In this document: piece by piece, positions 18,993-27,508 of the stretch
Position numbering within the stretch: the first letter of the stretch is position 1
Layout: each line of letters starts with the position of its first letter
The notes under the pieces: generated by a model
The model's database searches: none
What the model was told of the DNA's origin: nothing
What the model saw: the letters and a program-made list of their open reading frames with translations, nothing else
Translations under genes and position numbers: made by a program
Source: Gammaproteobacteria bacterium
GTDB lineage: Bacteria; Pseudomonadota; Gammaproteobacteria; Enterobacterales; Alteromonadaceae
DNA length: 43,722 bases
Direction: 5' to 3'
Assembly (NCBI GenBank): GCA_013373245.1
Contig: JABXID010000079.1
Coordinates: 1-43,722, forward strand

Positions 18993-19835
18993 ATGGACAT
19001 TCATATCGTCACCGTTGTTGTATTAATTATTGTTGCTATGGCGTTGCACTTTAGCCGCCAAAGCTCAGAAAAGAAAAAACAACTGTCTGGTCTCTCTATT
19101 ATAGTAAAAATAAAGACCCTAATGTCATTGGTGCAACAGCATCGAGGGCTTAGCTCTGCGTGGTTAAACGGCGATCAATCTAAGTTGCCTATTCTAAAAA
19201 ATATGGAACAAAAAATAGGTTTGTTATGTGGTGAAATCAACGAAACCGGCATAGAAAACATCAATGTTCGTTGGCGTGGATTTCTTGATCACTGGTCGCG
19301 ATTGACCCGAAAAAGCCACGATACAGATGTCACCAACAACTTTAAACAACATACTCAAATGATATCGAACCTGTTGTATTTATTAGAAGATGAAGCTGAG
19401 CGCGCGCACCTTACTCCTAGTGCCATTCCTGAACTTCCTAGTATCGGCTTTGTTTGGCGAGAGTTAGTTTCTACCGCTGAAAGCGTTGGTCAATCTAGAG
19501 CTATTGGCACAGGCGTCGCTACTGCAAAGTCTTGTTCCAGTGTCGATAAAATCCGCTTATCTTTTTTAGAGAAACACATAAACTCCACTTGCTCAGACAT
19601 GTTAAAAAAACTCACTTGTTTGGAGCAATTCTCAGGTCAGCACGCCAATTTGCTTAGCTCTGCACAAGATAAAATGAAACGACTAATTAACACCATCGAG
19701 CATGATTTAATTCAAGCATCAAAGGTATCTATCGATCAAAATGATTACTTTAACTTAGCGTCAGATACCATCACGAGTTTAGACAACATTTTTAACAGCC
19801 AAGTTGAGCAAGTGAAGATGGTGTTAACACAATAA
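18993..19835 (+). CDS. NIT-like sensor protein with one membrane helix
   Basis: A 280-residue protein. One membrane helix (VTVVVLIIVAMALHF) is followed at once by a basic stretch (SRQSSEKKK), which by the positive-inside rule puts the rest in the cytoplasm. The soluble part resembles the NIT (nitrate- and nitrite-sensing) all-helical domain: LVQQHRGLSSAWLNGD near residue 50 matches its ERGLS-type motif. The second-half segment WRELVSTAESVGQSRAIGTG matches the family's second repeat. There is no output domain, so it would have to signal through a partner, most plausibly the chemoreceptor whose stop codon is 19 bp upstream. The family call is from motif memory and is moderate; the ligand is not shown. 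Confidence 0.6.
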   Translation: MDIHIVTVVVLIIVAMALHFSRQSSEKKKQLSGLSIIVKIKTLMSLVQQHRGLSSAWLNGDQSKLPILKNMEQKIGLLCGEINETGIENINVRWRGFLDHWSRLTRKSHDTDVTNNFKQHTQMISNLLYLLEDEAERAHLTPSAIPELPSIGFVWRELVSTAESVGQSRAIGTGVATAKSCSSVDKIRLSFLEKHINSTCSDMLKKLTCLEQFSGQHANLLSSAQDKMKRLINTIEHDLIQASKVSIDQNDYFNLASDTITSLDNIFNSQVEQVKMVLTQ

Positions 19836-19964
19836 ACATTTCCTTCCATAACATTGGCTAAATAATCCCACAGACACAACGACTGATTATATTTGCAATA
19901 GCGCATCCCTGATCTATTCTGAATAGCAGTAATACCTTTCCTACCAATAAGTACTGCGCCTTGC

Positions 19965-21863
19965 ATGGATTTTGTAAAAAATAATAAAAACACTTTAGGC
20001 CTAATAGCCTCTATTTCACTGTTCTGTTTGTTAGTAGTTACTTTCACATTTTTACAAGCCGAACTGTTGAAACAGCAGCAACTATTTCGTTATTCGGTTT
20101 CCTTAGCCGATGGGTTACGCCAAACATCAGACGATCTAACTCGTATGGTAAGAACCTATGCCGTGACCAAAGATGAGCGCTACAAACAACAGTTTTTAGA
20201 GGTTCTTGCAATTCGCGATGGTAAAGCGCCAAGACCAGAAAAATTTAATCAAATATACTGGGATTTGATTGGTCCCGACGGAAAGCGCCCTTACCCTTAT
20301 GGTGAAACAATCGCCCTCACCAAAAAAATGAAAAACGCGGGCATAACAGAGCAGGAACTTTCCTTATTAAACGAAGCGAAAGTAAATTCTGACGCATTAG
20401 CGATTATAGAGCAAAATGCTATGGATGCCCTTCAGGAGCAACTGCCGCCACAGCAACACCTTGCGATTATTAACTCCTTGCATGATGAAACTTATCATCA
20501 ATATAAAATGGGCATTATGAAACCAATATTCGACTTTCAACAGGCCATTGAGCAAAGACAACAAGCAAAGGTTTTGACGTTCAAACGTTATCTAGTTGCT
20601 TGTGGTGTATTTATTGTTTTGAATTTACTTATCCTAGCCTATTTCATCGCCAAGCTTTTACATTACGAAAGAAGTAAGGCGGAGCTTCTAGAAATAGAGG
20701 TTTCAAATAGAACGGAGCAATTACAAATAGCAGCTCAGAAATCGGAACTTGCGAACCAAGCTAAAACTCAGTTTTTGTCAAACATGAGTCACGAGATCAG
20801 AACGCCTATTAATGGCATATTTGGCAGCCTACAAATTCTTAAACTGCAGCTGGCGAAAGAATCAAAACAACACAAGTTAGTTGATATAGGCATAGACTCT
20901 TGTGAAAGCTTATTGAATGTAGTTGACGATGTACTCGACATCGCCAATCTCGAAGCAGGAAAAGTTGGCATTGAGTCGGAGCCTTTTGATCTAAAAGAGC
21001 TCGTAACAAGCGTTGTTAATGTGCTTAGCATCAACGCTAAAGAAAAAGCAATTGTGCTGAATTATGAAATTGATGACACGTTGAATACAAATCGCTGTGG
21101 CGATCCAAAAAGAATCAAACAAATATTACTCAACTTAACGTCCAACGCGTTAAAGTTTACCGAGCATGGAGAAATAAAGCTTAGAGTTATGCCTTCCCCA
21201 GACAGCACTGGTAATACTATTCAATTTGTAGTGCAAGATACTGGCATAGGTATGTCGCCAGAAATATTAAACAAGCTATTCGAAAAGTTTGAGCAAGCCG
21301 ACATCAGTGCCACACGAAAATATGGCGGTTCGGGATTGGGACTTGCCATTGTTAAGTCACTGCTTGAACTTATGCAAGGAGACATAACTGTAAAAAGCAC
21401 TGAAGGAAAAGGTTCGACGTTTGTCGTTAAACTTCCGCTGCCGATAAACGAGCAATCTGATAATACAAAAAGAAAAACAAGTGTAACGCCTCCAAACCTA
21501 GTTGATTGCAACATCATGGCGGCGGAAGATAACCCTATCAATCGCCAGATTTTCAGTGCGATGATCGCGGCTACTAATGCCAACGTCATTGTTGTTGAAA
21601 ATGGAGACCAAGCCGTTAACTACTGTAAACAGCAGATACCCGATTTAATATTTATGGATATACAAATGCCAGTCATGGATGGTATCGAAGCATTTAAACA
21701 TATAAAACAGCAACATCCTGACCTGCCAATTATTGCTTTAACAGCAAATGCATTACCGGACGATATAGCGCTGTATCGTCAAACAGGATTTAACGAAGTA
21801 CTCACAAAGCCACTTAATGCCGAACATTTTTACCATGTGTTAAAAACATATACTGGCGATTAA
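19965..21863 (+). CDS. Hybrid sensor histidine kinase (HisKA-HATPase-REC)
   Basis: A 632-residue inner-membrane kinase. Membrane helices at about residues 12-30 and 205-228 bracket a helical periplasmic sensor of about 175 residues ([23 protein letters not shown]). The kinase core follows: H-box [14 protein letters not shown] (phospho-acceptor about H276), N-box [16 protein letters not shown]1 VQDTGIGMS and G2 [16 protein letters not shown]-terminal receiver has acidic residues [10 protein letters not shown], phospho-acceptor Asp about 565 in [12 protein letters not shown], and Lys in LTKPLN. There is no HPt domain, so phosphate must pass to a separate HPt protein; one is encoded at 23925. 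The ligand is unknown. flgP ends 18 bp after it on the other strand. No strong RBS precedes the ATG. Confidence 0.92.
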   Translation: MDFVKNNKNTLGLIASISLFCLLVVTFTFLQAELLKQQQLFRYSVSLADGLRQTSDDLTRMVRTYAVTKDERYKQQFLEVLAIRDGKAPRPEKFNQIYWDLIGPDGKRPYPYGETIALTKKMKNAGITEQELSLLNEAKVNSDALAIIEQNAMDALQEQLPPQQHLAIINSLHDETYHQYKMGIMKPIFDFQQAIEQRQQAKVLTFKRYLVACGVFIVLNLLILAYFIAKLLHYERSKAELLEIEVSNRTEQLQIAAQKSELANQAKTQFLSNMSHEIRTPINGIFGSLQILKLQLAKESKQHKLVDIGIDSCESLLNVVDDVLDIANLEAGKVGIESEPFDLKELVTSVVNVLSINAKEKAIVLNYEIDDTLNTNRCGDPKRIKQILLNLTSNALKFTEHGEIKLRVMPSPDSTGNTIQFVVQDTGIGMSPEILNKLFEKFEQADISATRKYGGSGLGLAIVKSLLELMQGDITVKSTEGKGSTFVVKLPLPINEQSDNTKRKTSVTPPNLVDCNIMAAEDNPINRQIFSAMIAATNANVIVVENGDQAVNYCKQQIPDLIFMDIQMPVMDGIEAFKHIKQQHPDLPIIALTANALPDDIALYRQTGFNEVLTKPLNAEHFYHVLKTYTGD

Positions 21864-21880
21864 CGTTGAAACTAATTGAA

Positions 21881-22351
21881 CTAGTAATAATTTACTTTTT
21901 TAATGGTACGTGGACGCGCATTAATCTGGTAGAGCTGATATACCAGTTTCATGTCTAACTCGACTTCAGTTGCATAAGTATCTCCAACAGGATAAGACTT
22001 AACAATGCGGGCGCCACGAATTACCCCTTGTACTTTTGCGCGCAATTTATCATCGGTTGCAACAAGGTTGCTAACGTCTGACTTGCCTTTAATTTGATGA
22101 CCATATACTTGTTCGGCAAGTTCACGATAGGCGTCAAGTTTCGAAGCGCGCATGGCCATAATATTTTTAATTTCTGCGCTGTCGCCAGGTTGTGCAGTGA
22201 TAGGTGCATAACCTACCGCGCGAATGATAGGAAAGTTTTTAGGTTCTTCATATTGCCAAACAACATGTTTATCTAAAAACATGCTACAGCCGGATATGGA
22301 CATCAGCAATAATATGCCTGCAATTTGCTTTATTACGTTTGTGTATTTCAT
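21881..22351 (-). CDS. flgP: Flagellar assembly lipoprotein FlgP (LPP20 family)
   Basis: A 156-residue outer-membrane lipoprotein starting MKYTNVIKQIAGILLLMS, with lipobox SISGC. The mature part shows the LPP20-type pattern AVGYAPITAQPGDSAEIKNIMAMRASKLDAYRELAEQVYG broken across two strands and a helix, then VQGVIRGARIVKSYPVGDTYATEVELDMKLVYQL. In Vibrio, FlgP with FlgO and FlgT builds the outer-membrane-associated H ring of the polar flagellum. Divergent flgT next door supports the name. The track begins at 22387; the ATG at 22351 gives a proper signal peptide. In Vibrio flgO is with flgP; here the next gene downstream is a histidine kinase, so flgO is not in this window. Confidence 0.85.
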   Translation of the reverse strand: MKYTNVIKQIAGILLLMSISGCSMFLDKHVVWQYEEPKNFPIIRAVGYAPITAQPGDSAEIKNIMAMRASKLDAYRELAEQVYGHQIKGKSDVSNLVATDDKLRAKVQGVIRGARIVKSYPVGDTYATEVELDMKLVYQLYQINARPRTIKKVNYY

Positions 22352-22530
22352 TAACCCAAATCTCACTTCGCCATCAACATAGAGCACTATCTATTGAAAT
22401 CTGTTGCTCAAATTCATTTACTTGTGTTGTCCACATTCAAATTCTAAGCCAATGTAATTTGACGCATTTTCACAACAGATAAAACTCTATATAAACAGCA
22501 ACTTAATCTCAAACAAATAACAAAATCCGC

Positions 22531-22547
22531 TTGGCGTAATACTTGCT
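22531..22547 (+). promoter_or_regulatory. Sigma-54 (RpoN) promoter of flgT
   Basis: TTGGCGTAATACTTGCT matches the -24/-12 consensus, with GG and GC separated by exactly 10 bases. Transcription would begin near 22558-22560, about 40 nt before the proposed flgT start. RpoN control is known for polar-flagellar genes in Vibrio and relatives. Confidence 0.7.
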
Positions 22548-22597
22548 ACTTATCCATTGAATTTATTAAGTTAAGACTATCTGACGGTTTTTTGTCT

Positions 22598-23845
22598 ATG
22601 TTAATTATGTCGCTTTCCAAACTAAAATTGCTAATTAAATACACGTTATCATATGCCGAGCTAAAGGCTGTTCGAGCGCTATTAATGTGCCTAATGTTGT
22701 GCGCCACCAGTTTTGCCGCCAATGCTGATTGGTATGAAGCAACTGGACAAGCAGCTGTCAGACACGGTGATGTAAAAAGTGCCAAAAACCGTGCATTACA
22801 AGATGCCATAAAACAAACCATGTTATTTGCAGGCGCTAATGTTGCTAGCGTGCAAAAAATGTCACAAGGTTTATTAATAGACGATTACACTCAAATATAC
22901 GCACAAGGTTCAGTAAATCAGATTGAAATCATTGATGAATCATACCGCGGCAACACCGTAAGTATTACTATTCGTGCCGACATTTTTGCCGATGATGAAA
23001 AATGTTACTCTTCGGAATTCAGCAAAAAAGTTGCCATCACTCAGTTTCCAATTCAACATTGGCAGGACGCTAAAATTGGCAATTTGTATGGGTTAGAAAA
23101 AGAGTTACCACGAAAAATAGCCGCTATGTTTAAAGGCTCAGGTGCTATTTATCCAATCGCGTGGTTACAAAAAAAACTCAATGTTGAGATGGATTTTGAA
23201 CAACAAGGCCGAGTTCGTCATCAAATGCTAGACGCCGTCGCAACTCAAGCAAACGCTCAGTTTGTTATGATAGGTCGAATATCGGATTTATCATTCGGTG
23301 ACAAGACCAATGGGTTAATGTTCTGGCAAGATGACTTATACGAACGTTTTTTTTCGATGGATATTATTATCGCCAACGCCTTAACAAACGAAGTGTTATA
23401 TCAAAACCGATTCCATACTTCTGCAGAATGGGAATACGATAAACGTGAAGAAGTAAATATAAACAGCCGACAGTTTTGGAACAAACAGTATGGCAAGTCC
23501 ATAGAAGAGTTATTGGCTGACGCGCGTAACGACATTTTGGCTAATTTGAGTTGCCAACAATTACAAAGCAAAATTTTATCCGTTCGAGATGGTGAACAAG
23601 TACACCTCAACATTGGCCTTGGTCAAGGTGTGGCGGTCGGTCAAGAGTATAGAGTGTCTTATCGCGCTGACGTTATTGATGATAACGGCAACTTGTTAAC
23701 CAACTTCGTTATTAGCCCTTATCGTGTGCGCATTACTCAAGTATACGAAAACTCTGCGATTGCTGAATCGTTAGATGCCGACTTCATGAATAATGTGCAG
23801 GTAAATGATGTAATCGAGCTAAAAAGCTGGGACGACGGCTGGTAA
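22598..23845 (+). CDS. flgT: Flagellar H-ring protein FlgT
   Basis: FlgT is a periplasmic protein that builds the H ring around the basal body of the polar flagellum and helps T-ring and stator assembly. The sequence has an N-terminal export signal (LLMCLMLCATSFAANA) preceding DWYEATGQAAVRHGDVKSAKNRALQDA, the start of the FlgT N-terminal domain. A middle domain follows (VAITQFPIQH, AQFVMIGRISDLSF, FFSMDIIIANALTNEVLYQ). The C-terminal domain includes VHLNIGLGQGVAVGQEYRV. The track begins at a TTG (22592); the ATG at 22598 or 22607 is likelier, giving about 415 residues. The leader before the signal core is unusually long (about 25 residues), so a start further in is possible. It is divergent from flgP and has a sigma-54 promoter candidate. 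Confidence 0.88.
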   Translation: MLIMSLSKLKLLIKYTLSYAELKAVRALLMCLMLCATSFAANADWYEATGQAAVRHGDVKSAKNRALQDAIKQTMLFAGANVASVQKMSQGLLIDDYTQIYAQGSVNQIEIIDESYRGNTVSITIRADIFADDEKCYSSEFSKKVAITQFPIQHWQDAKIGNLYGLEKELPRKIAAMFKGSGAIYPIAWLQKKLNVEMDFEQQGRVRHQMLDAVATQANAQFVMIGRISDLSFGDKTNGLMFWQDDLYERFFSMDIIIANALTNEVLYQNRFHTSAEWEYDKREEVNINSRQFWNKQYGKSIEELLADARNDILANLSCQQLQSKILSVRDGEQVHLNIGLGQGVAVGQEYRVSYRADVIDDNGNLLTNFVISPYRVRITQVYENSAIAESLDADFMNNVQVNDVIELKSWDDGW

Positions 23846-23924
23846 AATAAACGCCCCCTAATGTTGATAGTATTTGTAATTATGCTTTAATAAAATCATT
23901 GTGTTTTGAATAAAGTTAAAATGT

Positions 23925-24284
23925 ATGTCTTTGGAAAGCTTAAAAACAATTGACGGTATTGATGCTGAACAAGGTCTGGTCAATTGCATGGATGATGAAG
24001 GGTTGTATTTATCAATTGTCGGTATGTATGTCGATCAAATATCTGAGTACTTACCCTTATTTGCTGAGCATTATGACAACGAGCAATGGGAAGAATACGG
24101 CAAACTCGCGCACTCTGTAAAAGGCGCGTCTGCCAGTGTAGGTGCAACCTCAATCCAAGAAGTTTCAGCAGAACTTGAAGCTGCGGCAAAACAACAAAAC
24201 ATCGCCGTCATTCAAGAGAAACACAGTTCATACATTGAGCTGTTAACTGACACGTTATCGAAATTACAAGCAAGTGTGTTATAG
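23925..24284 (+). CDS. Stand-alone histidine phosphotransfer (HPt) protein
   Basis: A 119-residue all-helical cytoplasmic HPt protein. The phospho-acceptor His is H63 in LAHSVKGASASVGA, the standard HxxKG(A/S) pattern. Flanking helices read MYVDQISEYLPLFAEHY and VSAELEAAAKQQN. It relays phosphate from a hybrid kinase's receiver domain to a response regulator. The hybrid kinase at 19965 ends in a receiver and lacks its own HPt, which makes it a plausible partner, though flgP and flgT lie between them. The kinase at 24453 has no receiver, so it is not an obvious donor. The start ATG at 23925 has only a weak RBS. The gene stands alone, with a possible hairpin 80 bp after its stop. Confidence 0.88.
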   Translation: MSLESLKTIDGIDAEQGLVNCMDDEGLYLSIVGMYVDQISEYLPLFAEHYDNEQWEEYGKLAHSVKGASASVGATSIQEVSAELEAAAKQQNIAVIQEKHSSYIELLTDTLSKLQASVL

Positions 24285-24362
24285 CCGTTGTCATAACACA
24301 CTTTTCTACTTCTGCTTCAATATTCTTATCCGATAAACAAACTAAATACCTATCATTGACGT

Positions 24363-24395
24363 ATTCACTACATGAAGTGGTGAATAGTCGTTTTT
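24363..24395 (+). terminator. Possible terminator after the HPt gene
   Basis: ATTCACTAC-ATGAA-GTGGTGAAT forms a 9-bp stem with one G-U pair, and TTTTT follows five bases later. It is A+T-rich and the T-run is displaced, so support is moderate. If real, it separates the HPt gene from the kinase operon that starts at 24453. Confidence 0.4.
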
Positions 24396-24452
24396 CTGCC
24401 ATACTAAAATCAATTGTTATCTTACTATCGTGTTGACTTAAAAGGATTTGAT

Positions 24453-27113
24453 ATGGATTCAGCTATCGGTCAGTTTTTGCGTGGCGATTACATGCCCCAC
24501 GGTCATTGTTACATGTGGCAACCTCATATTTTGTGGACACATGTCTTGTCGGACTTACTCATTGCAACGGCCTATTTTTCAATACCTGTGGCCATTCTAA
24601 TGTTTATGAAAAAACGCAAGGATATAGGTTATAACAGTGTCTTTGTTTTGTTCTCACTGTTTATTTTGTTCTGCGGTATTACACATTTATTTGGCATCTG
24701 GACCATTTGGCAAGGCGTTTATGGATACCACGGTATAGCCAAAGCATTCACAGCAGGGATATCAATTATTACCGCTTTTTATCTTTACAAACTACTACCA
24801 GGCCTTTTAAAAGTGCCAACTCCGGCAGAAGTCGAAGGGATGAAAACAGAGATTGGAGCATCGAAACAAGAAAATCTAAAACTCACTTCACTGCTAGAAA
24901 AGCACCAACAAACACGTTGGTTAATCGACACCATAAATTTAAGTTTAGTGTTAATCAATGAATCAGGCCAGATAGTGTTCCGCAACAAAAAGTTCGAACA
25001 AGAGTTTAGTACCGACAATACTACGATGGACGAGCTTCTTTACGACGCGTCAAGTGAACTTCAAAATACATTAAGCGCACAAGTTCAAGCCATTGAAGTA
25101 GATGTTCCTCGCACTTTCATTGGCAAAGTGAAAACACGTGCGCATATTTCCAACGCAGAAATAACTGTGACAAAAAAAGAGTATGACGAGCATTTCCATT
25201 TGCTAGTAACCATAAAAGACTTAAAAGAAATCTATGCACTTAAAGACGAACTTGTCGAGTCTAACGCTCGTTTTGAACGAGCGTTAAAGGCAACGAATGA
25301 TGGTATTTGGGAATGGAACATCCATACCGGTGAACAAAATTGGTCGGAGCAAATGTTTGATTTGGTCGGAGCGGATCCCTCTTCCACGCCTACATATAAA
25401 CTCTGGTTTGATCATATACACCCAATGTTCCAAGATGATGTGCAAGAAGCAGTTGACCAACATCTGCAACAAGGTGAAAGGTATGAAGTTGAATATTTAG
25501 GCCTAGACAACCACGGAAGTTACCGCTGGTTTTTAGCAAGGGGAAATTCGATTCCTGACGAACATGGTAATCCAATAATCATGGCAGGTTCATTGCGCTA
25601 TATCGATGAAGAAAAACAAGCTAAACGATTATTAGAAGAACGCACCGAATACCTTGAAGCACTTTATAAAGGCTCGAATCACGCTATCTGGGTTGCAAAA
25701 GCGGTCGGTTCAGACTTTGAATATACTCTTTTTAACGATACCGCTTTAAAATGGACCAATACCAAGAAAAATCAAATCATCAGTAAAAAAGTGTCGGAAC
25801 TAACGCAATTCCCAGAAGACTTCAAACAGCATGTATTAGAAAAGTACAGTGAATGTTTAACCACCAAATTACCGGTGGAATATATTGAATCTTTCCCATT
25901 TGAAGGCAAACCACACTGGTTCCAAACCTCTCTTTACCCTATCAAAAACGACGAAACCGATTTTTGCCATAGCATTTTAGGCACCGCTGTTGATATCACA
26001 CAGCAAATAGAAGCGCAGCAAGCTGTAGAAGATAACCACCAGTTTCTCACCAATTTATTAGATAATTCCGTTTGTGGTTTTTACTTATTTAACTATTCCA
26101 CTATGCAAAACGAACGCATCAACAAAGCATATACTGACATTCTCGGATATAGCCTAGAAGACTTGCAATCAGATAAAAACTTCATGGCCAAATTTCACCC
26201 AGATGATATACAAGATGTTGAACATCATATAGAACAAGTGGCTAAGTCCAATTTAGGAGACAAGCACCCGCTGGAGTATCGTTTTAAACACAAAGATGGA
26301 CACTGGGTATGGTGTTATTCGGTCGACTCAATCATAGAAGTTGATAACGATGGAAAACCTCAAGTGATGCTGGGCACATTTGTTGATGTCAGTGATAAAA
26401 ATGAGTTACTTCGCCAGTTGCAGCAATCCAACGAATATTTAGAGCAGTTTGCCTTTGTCGCTTCGCACGACTTACAGGAGCCGTTGCGTAAAATCACTGC
26501 GTTTAGCGAGTCATTACAGCAGCGACTAACCCCACTATTAGCTGAGTCACCTGATGCAAAATATGAGCTAACACGCTTACAGCAGTCTGCAATCCGTATG
26601 AGTATGATGATCGAAGACTTACTCAAACTTTCTAGAATTAATACCAACAACCTACGATTAAAATCAGAGTCCTTAGATGTGGTATTGGGTTCAGTGTTCG
26701 AGCGGTTAGAGTTACGCATTCAAAAGTCTAATGCAGAAATTACGACAGCCAATACCAACACAATTATCTATGCCGACATAGGGCTATTAGAGCAGTTATT
26801 GCAAAACCTTGTTGGCAATGCACTCAAGTTTGTTAAAGCAGGTGAAACACCTAAAGTTGATATCACGGTAACGGATTTAGCGACCAGCGTGGAAATATCA
26901 ATTAAAGATCAAGGCATAGGCATGAAGCCTGAGAGTATTAAACGTATCTTCGATCCTTTCAAACGTCTGCATTCAAGAGAAGAATTTGATGGCAGCGGTA
27001 TTGGTTTAGCGATTGTTTCACAAATAGTAAAAGCCCATAAAGCGACTATTATTTGTAATAGTGAAGAAGGTAAAGGCAGTGAATTTGTTGTTTCTTTTCC
27101 TAAGGAGATGTAA
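24453..27113 (+). CDS. Sensor histidine kinase with ethylene-receptor-type membrane domain and several PAS domains
   Basis: An 886-residue inner-membrane kinase. Residues about 25-120 form three helices closely matching the ethylene-binding domain of plant ETR1 and SynEtr1: SDLLIATAYFSIPVAI, then FILFCGITHLFGIWT, then AKAFTA. Residues D34, Y41, I44, P45, C74, H78 and K97 correspond to ETR1 D25, Y32, I35, P36, C65, H69 and K91; the Cys and His hold Cu(I). No GAF domain follows. Instead there are about four PAS-like modules (roughly 160-260, 280-400, 405-525 and 530-645; the second and fourth are clear PAS/PAC). The kinase core is of phytochrome-like type: FVASHDLQEPLRKI (H672), LLQNLVGNALKFV, KDQGIGMKPE, GSGIGLAIV. 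The ATG at 24453 has AAAGGA six bases upstream; the track's 24414 is too early. Its stop overlaps the next gene by one base. Whether ethylene is the ligand is untested. Confidence 0.9.
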   Translation: MDSAIGQFLRGDYMPHGHCYMWQPHILWTHVLSDLLIATAYFSIPVAILMFMKKRKDIGYNSVFVLFSLFILFCGITHLFGIWTIWQGVYGYHGIAKAFTAGISIITAFYLYKLLPGLLKVPTPAEVEGMKTEIGASKQENLKLTSLLEKHQQTRWLIDTINLSLVLINESGQIVFRNKKFEQEFSTDNTTMDELLYDASSELQNTLSAQVQAIEVDVPRTFIGKVKTRAHISNAEITVTKKEYDEHFHLLVTIKDLKEIYALKDELVESNARFERALKATNDGIWEWNIHTGEQNWSEQMFDLVGADPSSTPTYKLWFDHIHPMFQDDVQEAVDQHLQQGERYEVEYLGLDNHGSYRWFLARGNSIPDEHGNPIIMAGSLRYIDEEKQAKRLLEERTEYLEALYKGSNHAIWVAKAVGSDFEYTLFNDTALKWTNTKKNQIISKKVSELTQFPEDFKQHVLEKYSECLTTKLPVEYIESFPFEGKPHWFQTSLYPIKNDETDFCHSILGTAVDITQQIEAQQAVEDNHQFLTNLLDNSVCGFYLFNYSTMQNERINKAYTDILGYSLEDLQSDKNFMAKFHPDDIQDVEHHIEQVAKSNLGDKHPLEYRFKHKDGHWVWCYSVDSIIEVDNDGKPQVMLGTFVDVSDKNELLRQLQQSNEYLEQFAFVASHDLQEPLRKITAFSESLQQRLTPLLAESPDAKYELTRLQQSAIRMSMMIEDLLKLSRINTNNLRLKSESLDVVLGSVFERLELRIQKSNAEITTANTNTIIYADIGLLEQLLQNLVGNALKFVKAGETPKVDITVTDLATSVEISIKDQGIGMKPESIKRIFDPFKRLHSREEFDGSGIGLAIVSQIVKAHKATIICNSEEGKGSEFVVSFPKEM

Positions 27114-27508
27114 TGAATCTAATTTTAGTTGATGACGACCCCGACGAGGCGTACATTTTAAAACAAGCGTTAACACAAATAGACGAGGCACTTGATCTTA
27201 TTTATTTTGAGAGCGGAGACTCACTGTTACCGGCGATAAAAAGCGTTGCGGACAAAAAAAGCGTTGTCTTGCTTGACCTTAACATGCCCCACTATAGCGG
27301 CATCGATTTACTTAAAAACATTAAAAAGGATACCAAACTCAATAATACCCCTGTGATCATGTATTCAAACTCTAGTAGCCCACAGGACATCCAAAAATGT
27401 TATGACAACGGAGCAAACTCCTACGTTAAAAAACCGCAAGGTTTAGGTGATACCAAAGAGTTTTTAAGTGTATTATCGAATTATTGGCAAAGGATTAATA
27501 AAACATGA
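27113..27508 (+). CDS. Single-domain response regulator (Rcp1-like)
   Basis: A 131-residue receiver domain with no output. The acidic pocket is VDDDPDEAYIL, the phospho-acceptor is D55 in VVLLDLNMPHYSG, and the conserved Lys is in SYVKKPQ. The insert after the phospho-Asp (IKKDTKLNNTPVIMYSNSSS) is typical of the Rcp1/phytochrome-associated regulators that pair with kinases having the HDLQEPL-type H-box. Its ATG overlaps the stop of the kinase (TAATG), and its own end overlaps the next gene (ATGA), so all three are translationally coupled. Its likely job is to take phosphate from the kinase and act by protein contact, or to serve as a phosphate sink for the GGDEF regulator. Confidence 0.93.
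   Translation: MNLILVDDDPDEAYILKQALTQIDEALDLIYFESGDSLLPAIKSVADKKSVVLLDLNMPHYSGIDLLKNIKKDTKLNNTPVIMYSNSSSPQDIQKCYDNGANSYVKKPQGLGDTKEFLSVLSNYWQRINKT

Noticed and set aside
24453-27113. Classifying the kinase as a hybrid kinase or phytochrome
   Set aside because: No receiver, GAF or PHY domain and no bilin Cys could be seen; only the H-box resembles phytochrome kinases.
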